Origin: an uncultured Rhodoblastus sp.
GTDB lineage: Bacteria; Pseudomonadota; Alphaproteobacteria; Rhizobiales; Beijerinckiaceae
DNA: 32,555 bases
Reading direction: 5' to 3'
Assembly: GCF_903903185.1 (NCBI RefSeq)
Contig: NZ_CAIUXT010000027.1
Location: 1 to 32,555, forward strand
A program made the translations under genes and the position numbers. The notes beneath the pieces are model-generated. The model was given only the letters and a program-made list of their open reading frames with translations, was not told the DNA's origin and searched no databases. How positions within the stretch are numbered: position 1 is the first letter of the stretch; every line of letters begins with the position of its first letter. Shown piece after piece: positions 23,256 to 31,024 of this stretch.

Positions 23256-23669
23256 CTATTTCAGGTCGGCGCGAACTTTCGTCCATTTCGCCGCCAATGC
23301 GTCGGCGGCCTCCCGGTAAGAAGCCCTGGCGCTGTCCCAGCGCTCGGCGCCGGCCTTTTCCAGCCTGTCCGAGGCCTCCCTTGTCTTGAGCCAGGCCGCG
23401 TTCAAATCTTCCGACGCGCTGTTCCACGCCTGCGCGGATCTGGCCTTGGCCTTGTCGCCAAACCGGTCGATTTCGACCCGCCATTCCCGCACTTCGTCGC
23501 GCGCCTTCTGTGCATAGGAGGCGTGTTCGGCGACGGCGGGGTCGGCCTCCGCCAGTTCGATCTGGTCGGCGGCGCCGGAAACGGAGGGCGCCCGGGACGC
23601 CAGCGTTGGCCATGCGCAGATCGCGGCGAAGGCTGCGATAAGGATGGCGTCGGCGCCGATTTTTTTCAT
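23256..23669 (-). CDS. Exported coiled-coil protein
   Basis: A 137-residue protein. Residues 1-24 form a signal peptide or anchor (MKKIGADAILIAAFAAICAWPTLA). The rest is almost all charged helix with Trp/Ala heptads (EVREWRVEIDRFGDKAKARSAQAWNSASEDLNAAWLKTREASDRLEKAGAERWDSARASYREAADALAAKWTKV), a pattern seen in periplasmic stress proteins of the CsbD/Sll1863 kind. AGGAAA lies before the ATG. It is the first gene of the operon driven by promoter copy 6. Confidence 0.8.
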   Translation of the reverse strand: MKKIGADAILIAAFAAICAWPTLASRAPSVSGAADQIELAEADPAVAEHASYAQKARDEVREWRVEIDRFGDKAKARSAQAWNSASEDLNAAWLKTREASDRLEKAGAERWDSARASYREAADALAAKWTKVRADLK

Positions 23670-23813
23670 CCTGAATTTCCTGGCTTGAGAGCGTTTGGTC
23701 TTCGCCGCCTTCGGCCTGTCCGGCCTCTGGCGCCCTTTGCGAAATCGGGCTCTCCCGGCGCCGGAGGCGGCATGGATTCTGGCGAAACATCCGTCTCGCC
23801 GATGGACCGAAAA

Positions 23814-23856
23814 CTAGCCTCCGCGACGCGACGCCGACAGGATCGGAATTTACTCA
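23814..23856 (-). promoter_or_regulatory. Recurrent promoter element, copy 6 (upstream of coiled-coil operon)
   Basis: On the minus strand TGAGTAAATTCCGA is followed by TCCTGTCG, then GGCTAG as the -10-like element with TA 33 bases after the first A of ATTCCGA. The start codon lies about 145 bases on. Confidence 0.85.
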
Positions 23857-23914
23857 ACGCGCTCCGGCGCGGCACGGGCCGAAGTCCACCAAGAAACCCC
23901 TGCCAGCGCCAGCC

Positions 23915-24280
23915 TCAAGCCGCCGCGACCGTGTCGAGCGCGCGCTGGAGGGCAAGGGTGAGGTCCTGCTCCAAATAGGGTTTCTGGATCACCGTGGCGC
24001 CGGGCCGGAGCGCGCGAACCCCTGACGCGTCGCCGCAGACAAAGACATGCGCGACGAGCCGGCGGCCCTGAATTCGGTCGACGGCGCCAAGCCCGCAGCC
24101 CATGCGCAATCGCACGTCGACGATCAGCATCTCGGGACTGAGCTTTAACGCCGCAGCGACCGCGTCGGCCTCGGTGGCGACGATGGCGCAGACGCAGTGC
24201 CCTTGGATTTCGAGCAATTCCGCCAGCACCGCCGCAACCAGGGCGTCGTCTTCCACCACCAGGATACGCAACGATTTCAT
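23915..24280 (-). CDS. Receiver-only response regulator, paralogue 1
   Basis: A 121-residue protein consisting of a single REC domain. The acidic pocket is Glu10-Asp11-Asp12, the phospho-acceptor Asp55 (LIVDVRL) and Lys100 (IQKPY). The switch position, normally Thr or Ser, is Cys82 (VFVCGD), unlike its paralogue 1.5 kb away, which has Thr82. There is no output domain, so it probably acts by binding a partner or as a phosphate sink. Its ATG shares one base with the stop of the 58-residue gene upstream (TAATG), so it is translationally coupled. Confidence 0.9.
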   Translation of the reverse strand: MKSLRILVVEDDALVAAVLAELLEIQGHCVCAIVATEADAVAAALKLSPEMLIVDVRLRMGCGLGAVDRIQGRRLVAHVFVCGDASGVRALRPGATVIQKPYLEQDLTLALQRALDTVAAA

Positions 24281-24456
24281 TATTTTTTCGCCTCGCCCCC
24301 GGCGCCGCCTTCTTTCACCCAGGCGGCGATCCGCCTGATTTCAACCGCCGGCGCCGCCTTCTCGCGGCTTTGCGTCCGTTTCAGAACTTTGGCTTCGACC
24401 GGCGCGGCGCTTTTTGACGCGGCGAATTGAAGCCTGGTCTCCCAACGCGCGGTCAT
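24280..24456 (-). CDS. 58-residue protein between dps and the response regulator
   Basis: A short open frame on the minus strand: MTARWETRLQFAASKSAAPV at the N-terminus, ending with AAWVKEGGAGGEAKK. It is basic, with no membrane segment. It overlaps the dps stop by four bases (ATGA) and the regulator start by one (TAATG), so three genes run end to end. That arrangement is the best evidence that it is translated; the sequence resembles no family I know. Confidence 0.7.
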   Translation of the reverse strand: MTARWETRLQFAASKSAAPVEAKVLKRTQSREKAAPAVEIRRIAAWVKEGGAGGEAKK

Positions 24457-24932
24457 GGCGTGGCGGCATGGGATTCGACAAGCCAGAGCTGCTGATCGAC
24501 CCCGCGCGAAATTTCGGTGAACAGGTCGGCGGTGTCGGCGTCGCCGGAAGTCGTCGCGCGTTCGATCGCTTCGCGCGCCGATTCGCCAAAGGCCGCAAGC
24601 GCGCCGGAAACCGCGTAAACATGTTCCTGCTCGTCGGCGACGCCGAGCGGATAGACGATCAGAAAGGAAAGCCGCGCCGCAACCTGCACTGTGCCTTCGG
24701 CGGCTCCGCCCAATCCGCGCGCGCGCTCGGCGATGAGATCGCCATAGGCCAAAATCTTGCCGGCGACCTGGTCGAACAGCAGGTGGATGGCGATGAAGTT
24801 CGGACCGCGCACATTCCAGTGCGCCTGTTTCAACTGGCCATGCAGATCGATCGCCGCCGCAAGATGCCGGTTGAGCGATTCGATGGACTGGGCGCGGATG
24901 TTGGGGGACAGGGTGTTACGTGTTTGCAGCAT
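24453..24932 (-). CDS. dps: Dps-family ferritin-like DNA-binding protein
   Basis: A 159-residue protein of the DNA-protection-during-starvation family. It forms a dodecameric cage that oxidises Fe(II) with hydrogen peroxide and stores iron. All five expected ferroxidase residues are present: His38, His50, Asp54, Asp65 and Glu69, within AHWNVRGPNFIAIHLLFDQV and LAYGDLIAERA. The N-terminal tail is short, so DNA binding may be weak. AGGAG lies about ten bases before the ATG. It is the first gene of an operon with the 58-residue protein and a response regulator, under promoter copy 7. Confidence 0.93.
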   Translation of the reverse strand: MLQTRNTLSPNIRAQSIESLNRHLAAAIDLHGQLKQAHWNVRGPNFIAIHLLFDQVAGKILAYGDLIAERARGLGGAAEGTVQVAARLSFLIVYPLGVADEQEHVYAVSGALAAFGESAREAIERATTSGDADTADLFTEISRGVDQQLWLVESHAATP

Positions 24933-25032
24933 GGCAGAGTCTCCTGATGGAAGCGCCCGACGCGGGCGAACGCCTTCCCCCGCATGCGACGCGTTGGAAG
25001 GTCGGGCGCCCGCCTTTTCGATGACCGAACCA

Positions 25033-25078
25033 GATAGAGGCAGGAAAGACGGCGGCGGCAGGGACGGAAACTACTCTA
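25033..25078 (-). promoter_or_regulatory. Recurrent promoter element, copy 7 (upstream of dps)
   Basis: The most divergent of the nine strong copies. The minus strand reads TAGAGTAGTTTCCGTCCCTG followed by CCG, then CTCTATC as the -10-like element with TA 34 bases after the first base of TTTCCGT. The dps start codon is about 100 bases on. Confidence 0.75.
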
Positions 25079-25277
25079 TTCTCGCATATGGGTCGTTTCC
25101 GGCCCTGCCTCGCGCGATGGAAACGGGTCACTGTGGCGTTTGGAAGTTCTGGTCCGGCGCAGGGCGCCGATCCCCGGCTTCATGTTTTTAATCGCCGCTA
25201 CCTTGAAAATGGCCAACAGCATGGTTGCGCTGCCCAGGGGGCGCTTGCGGCGCGGCGGGACGCGGCGGGTGCGTGTT

Positions 25278-25437
25278 CAGGGGGCCGCTGAAAAATGGGT
25301 GCGTTGATCCCCAGTGCTTCGAGACGCGATGCTCCGCATCGCTCCCCGGCATGGGGGGATCAATAGAATCAATGGCGTAGTCCTAATGGGGACCCTCTCG
25401 AACCACGAGGGCCATCCGCGCGTTTTTCAGCAGCCTG
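25278..25437. repeat. Miniature repeat element with imperfect terminal inverted repeats
   Basis: The left end cagggggccgctgaaaaa (25278-25295) mirrors the right end tttttcagcagcctg (25423-25437). Inside are typical alphaproteobacterial palindromic pieces: gcttcgagacgcgatgctcc near 25317 and ctctcgaaccacgagggcc near 25395. There is no coding capacity. It abuts the stop codon of the response regulator exactly, as if it had inserted there and formed the gene's 3' border. Confidence 0.6.
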
Positions 25438-25803
25438 TCAGTGGGCGGGGACCTGGGTCAACGCGGACTGGATGGCGAGAACCAGATCGAGTTCGAAATA
25501 GGGCTTTTGCAGCACGGTCGCGTCGGGTTTGAGAATCTTGACCGTCTTGGCGTCGCCGGTGACATAGATATGTGAAATCGTCTCCGAGCCATTGATCCTG
25601 TCGACGGCGCCCATGCCGCTGCCATTTTGCAGATGCGCATCGACGATCATCAGATCGGGCCTCGAATGGCGCGCCGCGGCGACCGCCCCGTTCTCGCTGG
25701 ATTCGACGGCGCATACTTCGTAACCGAGCGCCTCGATCAACTCTGCAAGAAGTCCGGCGATCATTTCGTCGTCTTCCACGATCATCACCCGGAGTTTTTG
25801 CAT
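25438..25803 (-). CDS. Receiver-only response regulator, paralogue 2
   Basis: A 121-residue single REC domain, aligned without gaps to the regulator behind dps. The pocket is intact: Glu10-Asp11-Asp12, phospho-acceptor Asp55 (MIVDAHL), Thr82 (IYVTGD), Lys100 (LQKPY). The ATG at 25803 gives the family N-terminus, as in the paralogue; the frame is open to 25842. It is monocistronic and divergent from the giant hybrid kinase, which makes it a natural phosphorelay partner. That pairing is inference from position. Confidence 0.9.
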   Translation of the reverse strand: MQKLRVMIVEDDEMIAGLLAELIEALGYEVCAVESSENGAVAAARHSRPDLMIVDAHLQNGSGMGAVDRINGSETISHIYVTGDAKTVKILKPDATVLQKPYFELDLVLAIQSALTQVPAH

Positions 25804-26174
25804 CGAATCGATCCGTGTCGCATTAGAGCGTTTTCGAGCCAAACGGTTTCCGGCTGGCGTGAACGAGTGGTCCGCGTTAGGGAAGAAAACCCTTAAAAAC
25901 TTAAAACCTTCCGGGCGTCGCTCCCGGTCGCGGGACAGGATTTTTTGGCCCCCACAGCCTAACGCCGCGACGGCGGATGACGCAGACTCGGAATCTACTC
26001 AGCGCGCGCGCAAAACGCGCGCCCGCCCCGCTCCGGCCGGAGCGCGACCCGCCAGTCGTTGCAAGAGCCTCAAGGGATTGCGCCTTCGGCGCGTAAAAGG
26101 CCCCCATGGTCGGCAATAAGTGCTAATGTCGGGGTGTCCAGGGGGGCGCGGGCGAAAAAGGAGAAGAATTTCGC
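25804..26174. other. Divergent intergenic region between the response regulator and the hybrid kinase
   Basis: These 371 bases hold promoter copy 8 facing the regulator and, next to it, a GCGCGCG / CGCGCGC stem near 26004-26021. No copy of the box faces the kinase. The sequence just before the kinase start has an AGGAGA ribosome site but no clear promoter. Confidence 0.6.
25958..26001 (-). promoter_or_regulatory. Recurrent promoter element, copy 8 (upstream of response regulator 2)
   Basis: On the minus strand TGAGTAGATTCCGA is followed by GTCTGCG, then GTTAGG at 25963-25958 with TA 33 bases after the first A of ATTCCGA. The start codon is about 155 bases on. Confidence 0.85.
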
Positions 26175-29100
26175 ATGCGAAAGACACCATCGCCTCCGGT
26201 CAAGAACTCCGGAGCCGGCAAGGCCGGGCCGGCGAAGCCTGGGTCTTCTCCCGAGACGCTTCCCGCCGAGACGCTTCCTCCCGAGGCTCAGGCTTTCCCG
26301 GTCGTGGCGCTCGGCGCCTCCGCAGGAGGTCTGGAGGCCTGCCGGATGGTGCTCGACGCGCTGCCCGCCGATTGCGGCATGGCCTTCATTCTCGTCCAGC
26401 ATCTCGATCCCACCCATCAAAGCATGCTGGTGGATTTGCTGTCCGGCCACACCACGATGAAAGTCGTTCAGGCGAGCGAGGGCATGAGGATCGAGCGTGA
26501 GCATCTTTATGTCATTCCGCCGGGCGCCTCTCTCTCCGTCGAGGCCGGCGCCTTGCGGCTTTCGCAACCGCTGGAGCGTCATGGCGCGCGGCTGCCTTTC
26601 GATTTCCTGCTCCACTCGCTGGCCCAGGACGCCGGCCCCCAAGCCATTTGCGTCGTGCTTTCGGGAACCGGCGCCGACGGCAGTTCCGGTCTCAAAGCGA
26701 TCAAGGAAAAAGGCGGATTGGTCATCGCGCAGGACCCCGAAGAGGCCGCATTTGATGGCATGCCACGCGCCGCGATCCTGACCGGCGCGGTCGATCTCGT
26801 GCTGCCGGCGGCGAAGATCGCGCAAGCCATCCTCAAGCATGAAGCCGGCGAGGACGCGCCCGCCCCGGTCCAGGGGAGGGAGCAGGATTGGCTGACGCAG
26901 ATTGTCGAACTGCTGCGCGCCAAGACCGCCCATGATTTCAGACTCTACAAACAGGGCACCTTGCTGCGCCGGATCAAGCGCCGGATGGCGCTCGAAACCG
27001 ACCACATGGACGTTTATCTGCAAATGCTGCGGGACGATCCAAAGGAACTCGATCTTCTCGCCAAGGACCTGTTGATTAACGTCACCAGTTTTTTCCGCGA
27101 CGCGGAAGTGTTCGACTATCTGGCGGAAAAAGTCCTTCCCGGCCTCATCGATGAACATTCGCCGGACCAGCCCTTGCGAATCTGGATCGCGGGATGCAGT
27201 TCGGGGGAGGAAACCTATTCGCTCGCCATCCTGTTCCGCGAAGCGGTCGCCGCCGCCGGCAAACATTCGAAGCTGCAAGTGTTCGCGTCGGATATCGACG
27301 CCGACGCCGTGGCGCAGGCCCGCGAAGGTCTTTATCCCGTGTCGATCGAGGCCGACGTCTCGGCGGAAAGGCTGGCCCGGTTCTTCGTGCGCGAGGAGCG
27401 CGGCTACCGCATATCGCCCGAATTGCGCGCGGAAGTGGTTTTCACCGTGCAGGACGTGCTGTCCGACCCGCCATTCTCGCGCCTCGATTTCGTGTCCTGC
27501 CGCAATCTTTTGATCTATCTGGGTCCGGAAGCGCAGGCGAAAGTTCTGGCGCTGTTCCATTTCGCCCTGCGCGAGGGCGGCGTGCTGCTGCTGGGCAGCG
27601 CCGAGTCTATCGGCGAGCCCCTTGGCCGCTTCACCGCGATCTCAAAGAGCGAACGCATCTTTCGCCATACGGCGCGCGGCCGGCCGGGCGATTTCGGCTT
27701 TCTCGGCGCCGACGTCGTTCGCGGGCCCGCACGCCAGGGCTTGGGGCGGTCGCCGACGCGCGAAACCATCCTCGCCGAATTGTGCAAGAGCATGGTGCTC
27801 GAAAATTACGCGCCGGCGGCGGTGCTGATCAATCGCCGCAACGAATGCCTGTACTCGCTCGGCCCGACGGATCGCTACCTGTCCATCCCGCCCGGACCGC
27901 CGACCCACGATCTTCTGGCCATGGCGCGCAAAGGCCTCGTCGCCAAGCTCAGGTCGGCGATCCAGCGGGCCTTTCATGAGGACGCGCCGGTCGTCGTCGG
28001 CGGCTGCCGCAGCGATCGCGATGGCGTGACCCTGGAATTCAGCCTGTCGGCGCGGCGGGTGGACAACGCGGGCGAGGAACTGGCGCTGATCTGTTTCATC
28101 GACGAGGCGCCGCGACGCCCGCGCGCGGGCGGCGCGGTGGGGCCAGGCGAGGTTTCGCGCGTCGCCGAACTCGAGGCCGAACTGGAAGCCATGCGCATCG
28201 AATTGCAGGATGCGATCCGCAATCTGGAAATTTCGACCGAGGATCAGAAGGCGATCAACGAGGAGGCGCTGTCGGTCAATGAGGAGTTCCAGTCGACCAA
28301 TGAGGAATTGCTCACCTCGAAGGAGGAACTGCAATCGCTCAACGAGGAATTGACGGCGCTCAACAGCCAGCTTCAGGAAACGCTCGACCGGCAGCGCACC
28401 ACGGCCAACGATTTGCAAAATGTGCTCTACAGCACCGACATGGCGACGATCTTTCTCGACGCGGCGCTCCATATCCGCTTTTTCACGCCCGCGACCCGCT
28501 CGCTGTTCAACATCATCGCGGGCGATGTCGGACGCCCGCTGGCCGATCTCGCCTCGCTGGCGGCCGACAGCGCGCTGTTGCGGGACGCGCGGCTGGTGCT
28601 GGACAAGAACCTGCCGATCGAGCGCGAGATCGAGGCGCGCAGCGGCGAATGGTTCCTGCGGCGCATCCTGCCCTACCGGACGCAGAGCGGCGGCGTCGAA
28701 GGCGTGGTCATCACCTTCTCCGACATCACCGGACGCAAGGGCGCCAGCGATGCGCTGGACGCGGCCTTGCAAAAGGCAAAAAACGCCGACGAGGCCAAGT
28801 CGCGCTTCCTCGCCGCCGCCAGCCACGATCTGCGCCAGCCGCTACAGACGCTGGCGCTGTTGCAGGGGCTGCTGACGCGCGGCGTCGAAAGCGAGCGGGA
28901 CCGGAAACTGGTGGGCCGAATCGGCGAGACTCTCGGGGCGATGACCGGCATGCTCAATGCGCTGCTGGACATCAACCAGATCGAGGCCGGCGCGATCCGC
29001 CCGGAGATGGAGATTTTCCCGGTCAACGACCTTCTGGCGAAACTGCATGACGAATTCACCTATCAGGCTCAGGCCAAGGCGCTCAAATTGCGCGTGGTCG

Positions 29101-30563
29101 CCAGCAGCCTGACCATCCGCAGCGATCCGCGCCTGTTGGAGCAGATGCTGCGCAATCTTTTGTCGAACGCGTTGAAATATACCAGGACCGGAAAGGTGCT
29201 GCTCGGCTGCCGGCGGCGCAAGGGGGCGATGCGCATCGAGGTCCTCGACACCGGGATCGGCATTCCCGACGAGGAAATCCAGGCGATTTTCGAGGAATAT
29301 CATCAGGTCGGCAACGAGGCGCGCGAGCGCAGCCTCGGCCTCGGCCTCGGCCTGTCCATCGTGCGGCGCATCGGCAATCTGCTGGGCCATCGCGTGCGCG
29401 TGCGCTCGGATCACGGCAACGGCTCGGCGTTCTCGATCGAAATCGCGCTGCCGCCGGTCGCGTCGGGGCCAAAGCCTCCGGTCTCGCGTCCCGGCCTCGA
29501 TCCGGCAGACGGAAAGGCGGCGCGCAAGGGCGCGGTTCTGGTCGTCGAGGACGATCCCGAATTGCGTGAACTGCTCGCTCTTTCCCTTGGCGAGGAGGGC
29601 CACAAGGTGGCGCGCGCCTATGACGGCTCAGAAGCGATGCAACTGGTCGAGCGCGAGGATTTCCGGCCCGATGTCATCCTTGCGGATTTCAACCTGCCCA
29701 ACCGCATCAACGGGCTCGAAGTCGCGGCCAGGGTGCGGGAAAAGCTGCGTCGCAACATTCCGGTCATCATCCTGACCGGCGACATATCGATCAAGACCTT
29801 GCGCGCCATCGCCGACGCCGATTGCGTGCAGCTCAACAAGCCCGTCAAACTGGACGATGTGACGAAGGCCATCCAGCGGGCGCTGACCGTCAAGGCGCCG
29901 GCGCCGCAGGCCGCCAAGAATCCGGCGGCCCGGCCAGCGGTCGAAACGGCCGAGTCGCCGGAGCGTCCGGTCATTTACGTCGTCGATGACGACAGCCACA
30001 TCCGCGCCGCGATCCGCAACGTGCTGGAGGAAGATGGACGCAAAGTCGAGGATTTCGGCGATTGCGAGAGCTTTCTCGAGGCCTGGCGGCCGGGGCGGGA
30101 AGCCTGCCTCCTGATCGACGCCTATCTTCCGGGCATGAGCGGGATCGAATTGCTCCAGCGGCTCGCCGCCGGAGGCGACAAGATACCGGCGGTGATGATC
30201 ACCGGCAATGCCGACGTCGGCATGGCGGTCCGCGCGATGAAGGCGGGGGCTTCCGACTTCATCGAAAAGCCGGTGGGCCGAGAGGAACTCATCGCCAGCG
30301 TCGAGCGCGCGCTCGAACATTCGCAGGACGCGAGCAAGCGGGTCGCCTGGCGCGACGACGCCGCGAGCCATCTCGATGGCCTTACCGAGCGGCAGAAGCA
30401 GATCATGGAGATGGTGCTCGCCGGCCATCCGAGCAAGATCATCGCCGCCGACCTCGGCATCAGCCAGCGGACGGTCGAAAACCACCGCGCCGCCATCATG
30501 AAGCGGACCGGCGCGAAATCGCTGCCGGCGCTGGCGCGGCTGGCGGTGGCGGCGGTGAAGTAG
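26175..30563 (+). CDS. CheB-CheR-PAS-PAS-histidine kinase-REC-REC-LuxR/FixJ hybrid signalling protein
   Basis: A single 1462-residue cytoplasmic chain. Order: CheB methylesterase, about 40-215, with Ser49 (GASAGG), His76 (QHLDP) and Asp168 (GTGADGS); CheR methyltransferase, about 237-495, with the SAM loop GCSSGEE at 340-346; a degenerate PAS, about 540-650; a coiled coil rich in NEE repeats, about 663-750; a second PAS, about 752-865; HisKA with His884 (ASHDLRQPLQ); HATPase with Asn998 and GLGLGLSIV; REC with Asp1171; a FixJ-like REC with Asp1315; and a LuxR-type HTH, about 1403-1455 (LTERQKQIMEMVLAGHPSKIIAADLGISQRTVENHRAAIMKR). CheB-CheR-PAS kinases are known; ending the same chain in a DNA-binding response regulator is unusual. 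All catalytic residues I can check are present. Confidence 0.93.
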   Translation: MRKTPSPPVKNSGAGKAGPAKPGSSPETLPAETLPPEAQAFPVVALGASAGGLEACRMVLDALPADCGMAFILVQHLDPTHQSMLVDLLSGHTTMKVVQASEGMRIEREHLYVIPPGASLSVEAGALRLSQPLERHGARLPFDFLLHSLAQDAGPQAICVVLSGTGADGSSGLKAIKEKGGLVIAQDPEEAAFDGMPRAAILTGAVDLVLPAAKIAQAILKHEAGEDAPAPVQGREQDWLTQIVELLRAKTAHDFRLYKQGTLLRRIKRRMALETDHMDVYLQMLRDDPKELDLLAKDLLINVTSFFRDAEVFDYLAEKVLPGLIDEHSPDQPLRIWIAGCSSGEETYSLAILFREAVAAAGKHSKLQVFASDIDADAVAQAREGLYPVSIEADVSAERLARFFVREERGYRISPELRAEVVFTVQDVLSDPPFSRLDFVSCRNLLIYLGPEAQAKVLALFHFALREGGVLLLGSAESIGEPLGRFTAISKSERIFRHTARGRPGDFGFLGADVVRGPARQGLGRSPTRETILAELCKSMVLENYAPAAVLINRRNECLYSLGPTDRYLSIPPGPPTHDLLAMARKGLVAKLRSAIQRAFHEDAPVVVGGCRSDRDGVTLEFSLSARRVDNAGEELALICFIDEAPRRPRAGGAVGPGEVSRVAELEAELEAMRIELQDAIRNLEISTEDQKAINEEALSVNEEFQSTNEELLTSKEELQSLNEELTALNSQLQETLDRQRTTANDLQNVLYSTDMATIFLDAALHIRFFTPATRSLFNIIAGDVGRPLADLASLAADSALLRDARLVLDKNLPIEREIEARSGEWFLRRILPYRTQSGGVEGVVITFSDITGRKGASDALDAALQKAKNADEAKSRFLAAASHDLRQPLQTLALLQGLLTRGVESERDRKLVGRIGETLGAMTGMLNALLDINQIEAGAIRPEMEIFPVNDLLAKLHDEFTYQAQAKALKLRVVASSLTIRSDPRLLEQMLRNLLSNALKYTRTGKVLLGCRRRKGAMRIEVLDTGIGIPDEEIQAIFEEYHQVGNEARERSLGLGLGLSIVRRIGNLLGHRVRVRSDHGNGSAFSIEIALPPVASGPKPPVSRPGLDPADGKAARKGAVLVVEDDPELRELLALSLGEEGHKVARAYDGSEAMQLVEREDFRPDVILADFNLPNRINGLEVAARVREKLRRNIPVIILTGDISIKTLRAIADADCVQLNKPVKLDDVTKAIQRALTVKAPAPQAAKNPAARPAVETAESPERPVIYVVDDDSHIRAAIRNVLEEDGRKVEDFGDCESFLEAWRPGREACLLIDAYLPGMSGIELLQRLAAGGDKIPAVMITGNADVGMAVRAMKAGASDFIEKPVGREELIASVERALEHSQDASKRVAWRDDAASHLDGLTERQKQIMEMVLAGHPSKIIAADLGISQRTVENHRAAIMKRTGAKSLPALARLAVAAVK

Positions 30564-30606
30564 GCCGCGCTTCGGCTGGTTATCGAACGCAGGGCGGGGC
30601 GGCAAG

Positions 30607-30639
30607 CCGATCCGCCGGCCCCGGATCGGGTTTTCGTTT
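30607..30639 (+). terminator. Rho-independent terminator of the hybrid kinase gene
   Basis: CCGATCCG at 30607-30614 pairs with CGGATCGG at 30622-30629 over seven bases, followed by GTTTTCGTTT. It lies 44 bases after the kinase stop and before promoter copy 9, so it insulates the two units. Confidence 0.8.
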
Positions 30640-30644
30640 GACCA

Positions 30645-30689
30645 TAGTCAGATTCCGAGCCTGCCGCGCCCGGCGCCCCGGCGGTTAGA
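30645..30689 (+). promoter_or_regulatory. Recurrent promoter element, copy 9 (upstream of 63-residue gene)
   Basis: TAGTCAGATTCCGA followed by GCCTGCCG, then GTTAGA at 30684-30689 with TA 34 bases after the first A of ATTCCGA. It differs from the consensus at the fifth position (C for T). The start codon is 48 bases on. Confidence 0.8.
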
Positions 30690-30737
30690 TTGGCTTTTGC
30701 CCGCCGGCGCAATCCGGCGCAACAGGAGTTTCAGAAC

Positions 30738-30929
30738 ATGGGCGACCTCATGCGTTTCGGACGACGCGTTCCGCTTCCCTCCTCCGTTGCGATCCTCCAC
30801 GAACTTCTCGTGATGGGGCGCAACGACAACAAGCCAGAACCGGATATTTCCCGGGAGACCGAGGCGAAGGCCGCGCTTGAACCGGAAATTTCCGCCCCGA
30901 CGCAAAGTCTTCCACCCAAACCGGATTGA
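30738..30929 (+). CDS. 63-residue hypothetical protein
   Basis: A small cytoplasmic protein, MGDLMRFGRRVPLPSSVAIL at the start and a Pro/Glu/Lys-rich tail after residue 30. AGGAG lies before the ATG at 30738, which decides the start within the longer open frame from 30690. No family recognised. Membership in the promoter-copy group suggests a stress or signalling role, which is inference. Confidence 0.65.
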   Translation: MGDLMRFGRRVPLPSSVAILHELLVMGRNDNKPEPDISRETEAKAALEPEISAPTQSLPPKPD

Positions 30930-31024
30930 TGGGTTCGCGCCCTTGAGAAGCTCTGCGGTTTGTTTAAGTTGCACCCTCGAAACAGCGGCGTTTGCCGCGC
31001 CTGTCATGCAGCCGGGAGCCCGCA

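Larger units (their letters stand above)
24933..25437. other. Intergenic region between dps and the second response regulator gene
   Basis: These 505 bases hold promoter copy 7 close to dps and a repeat element at 25278-25437 beside the downstream regulator. In between, 25085-25277, I see no gene, RNA or repeat. Confidence 0.6.

Noticed and set aside
26070..27560. 496-residue minus-strand frame opposite the hybrid kinase
   Set aside because: Antisense of the CheB and CheR domains; no ribosome site and shadow-like composition.
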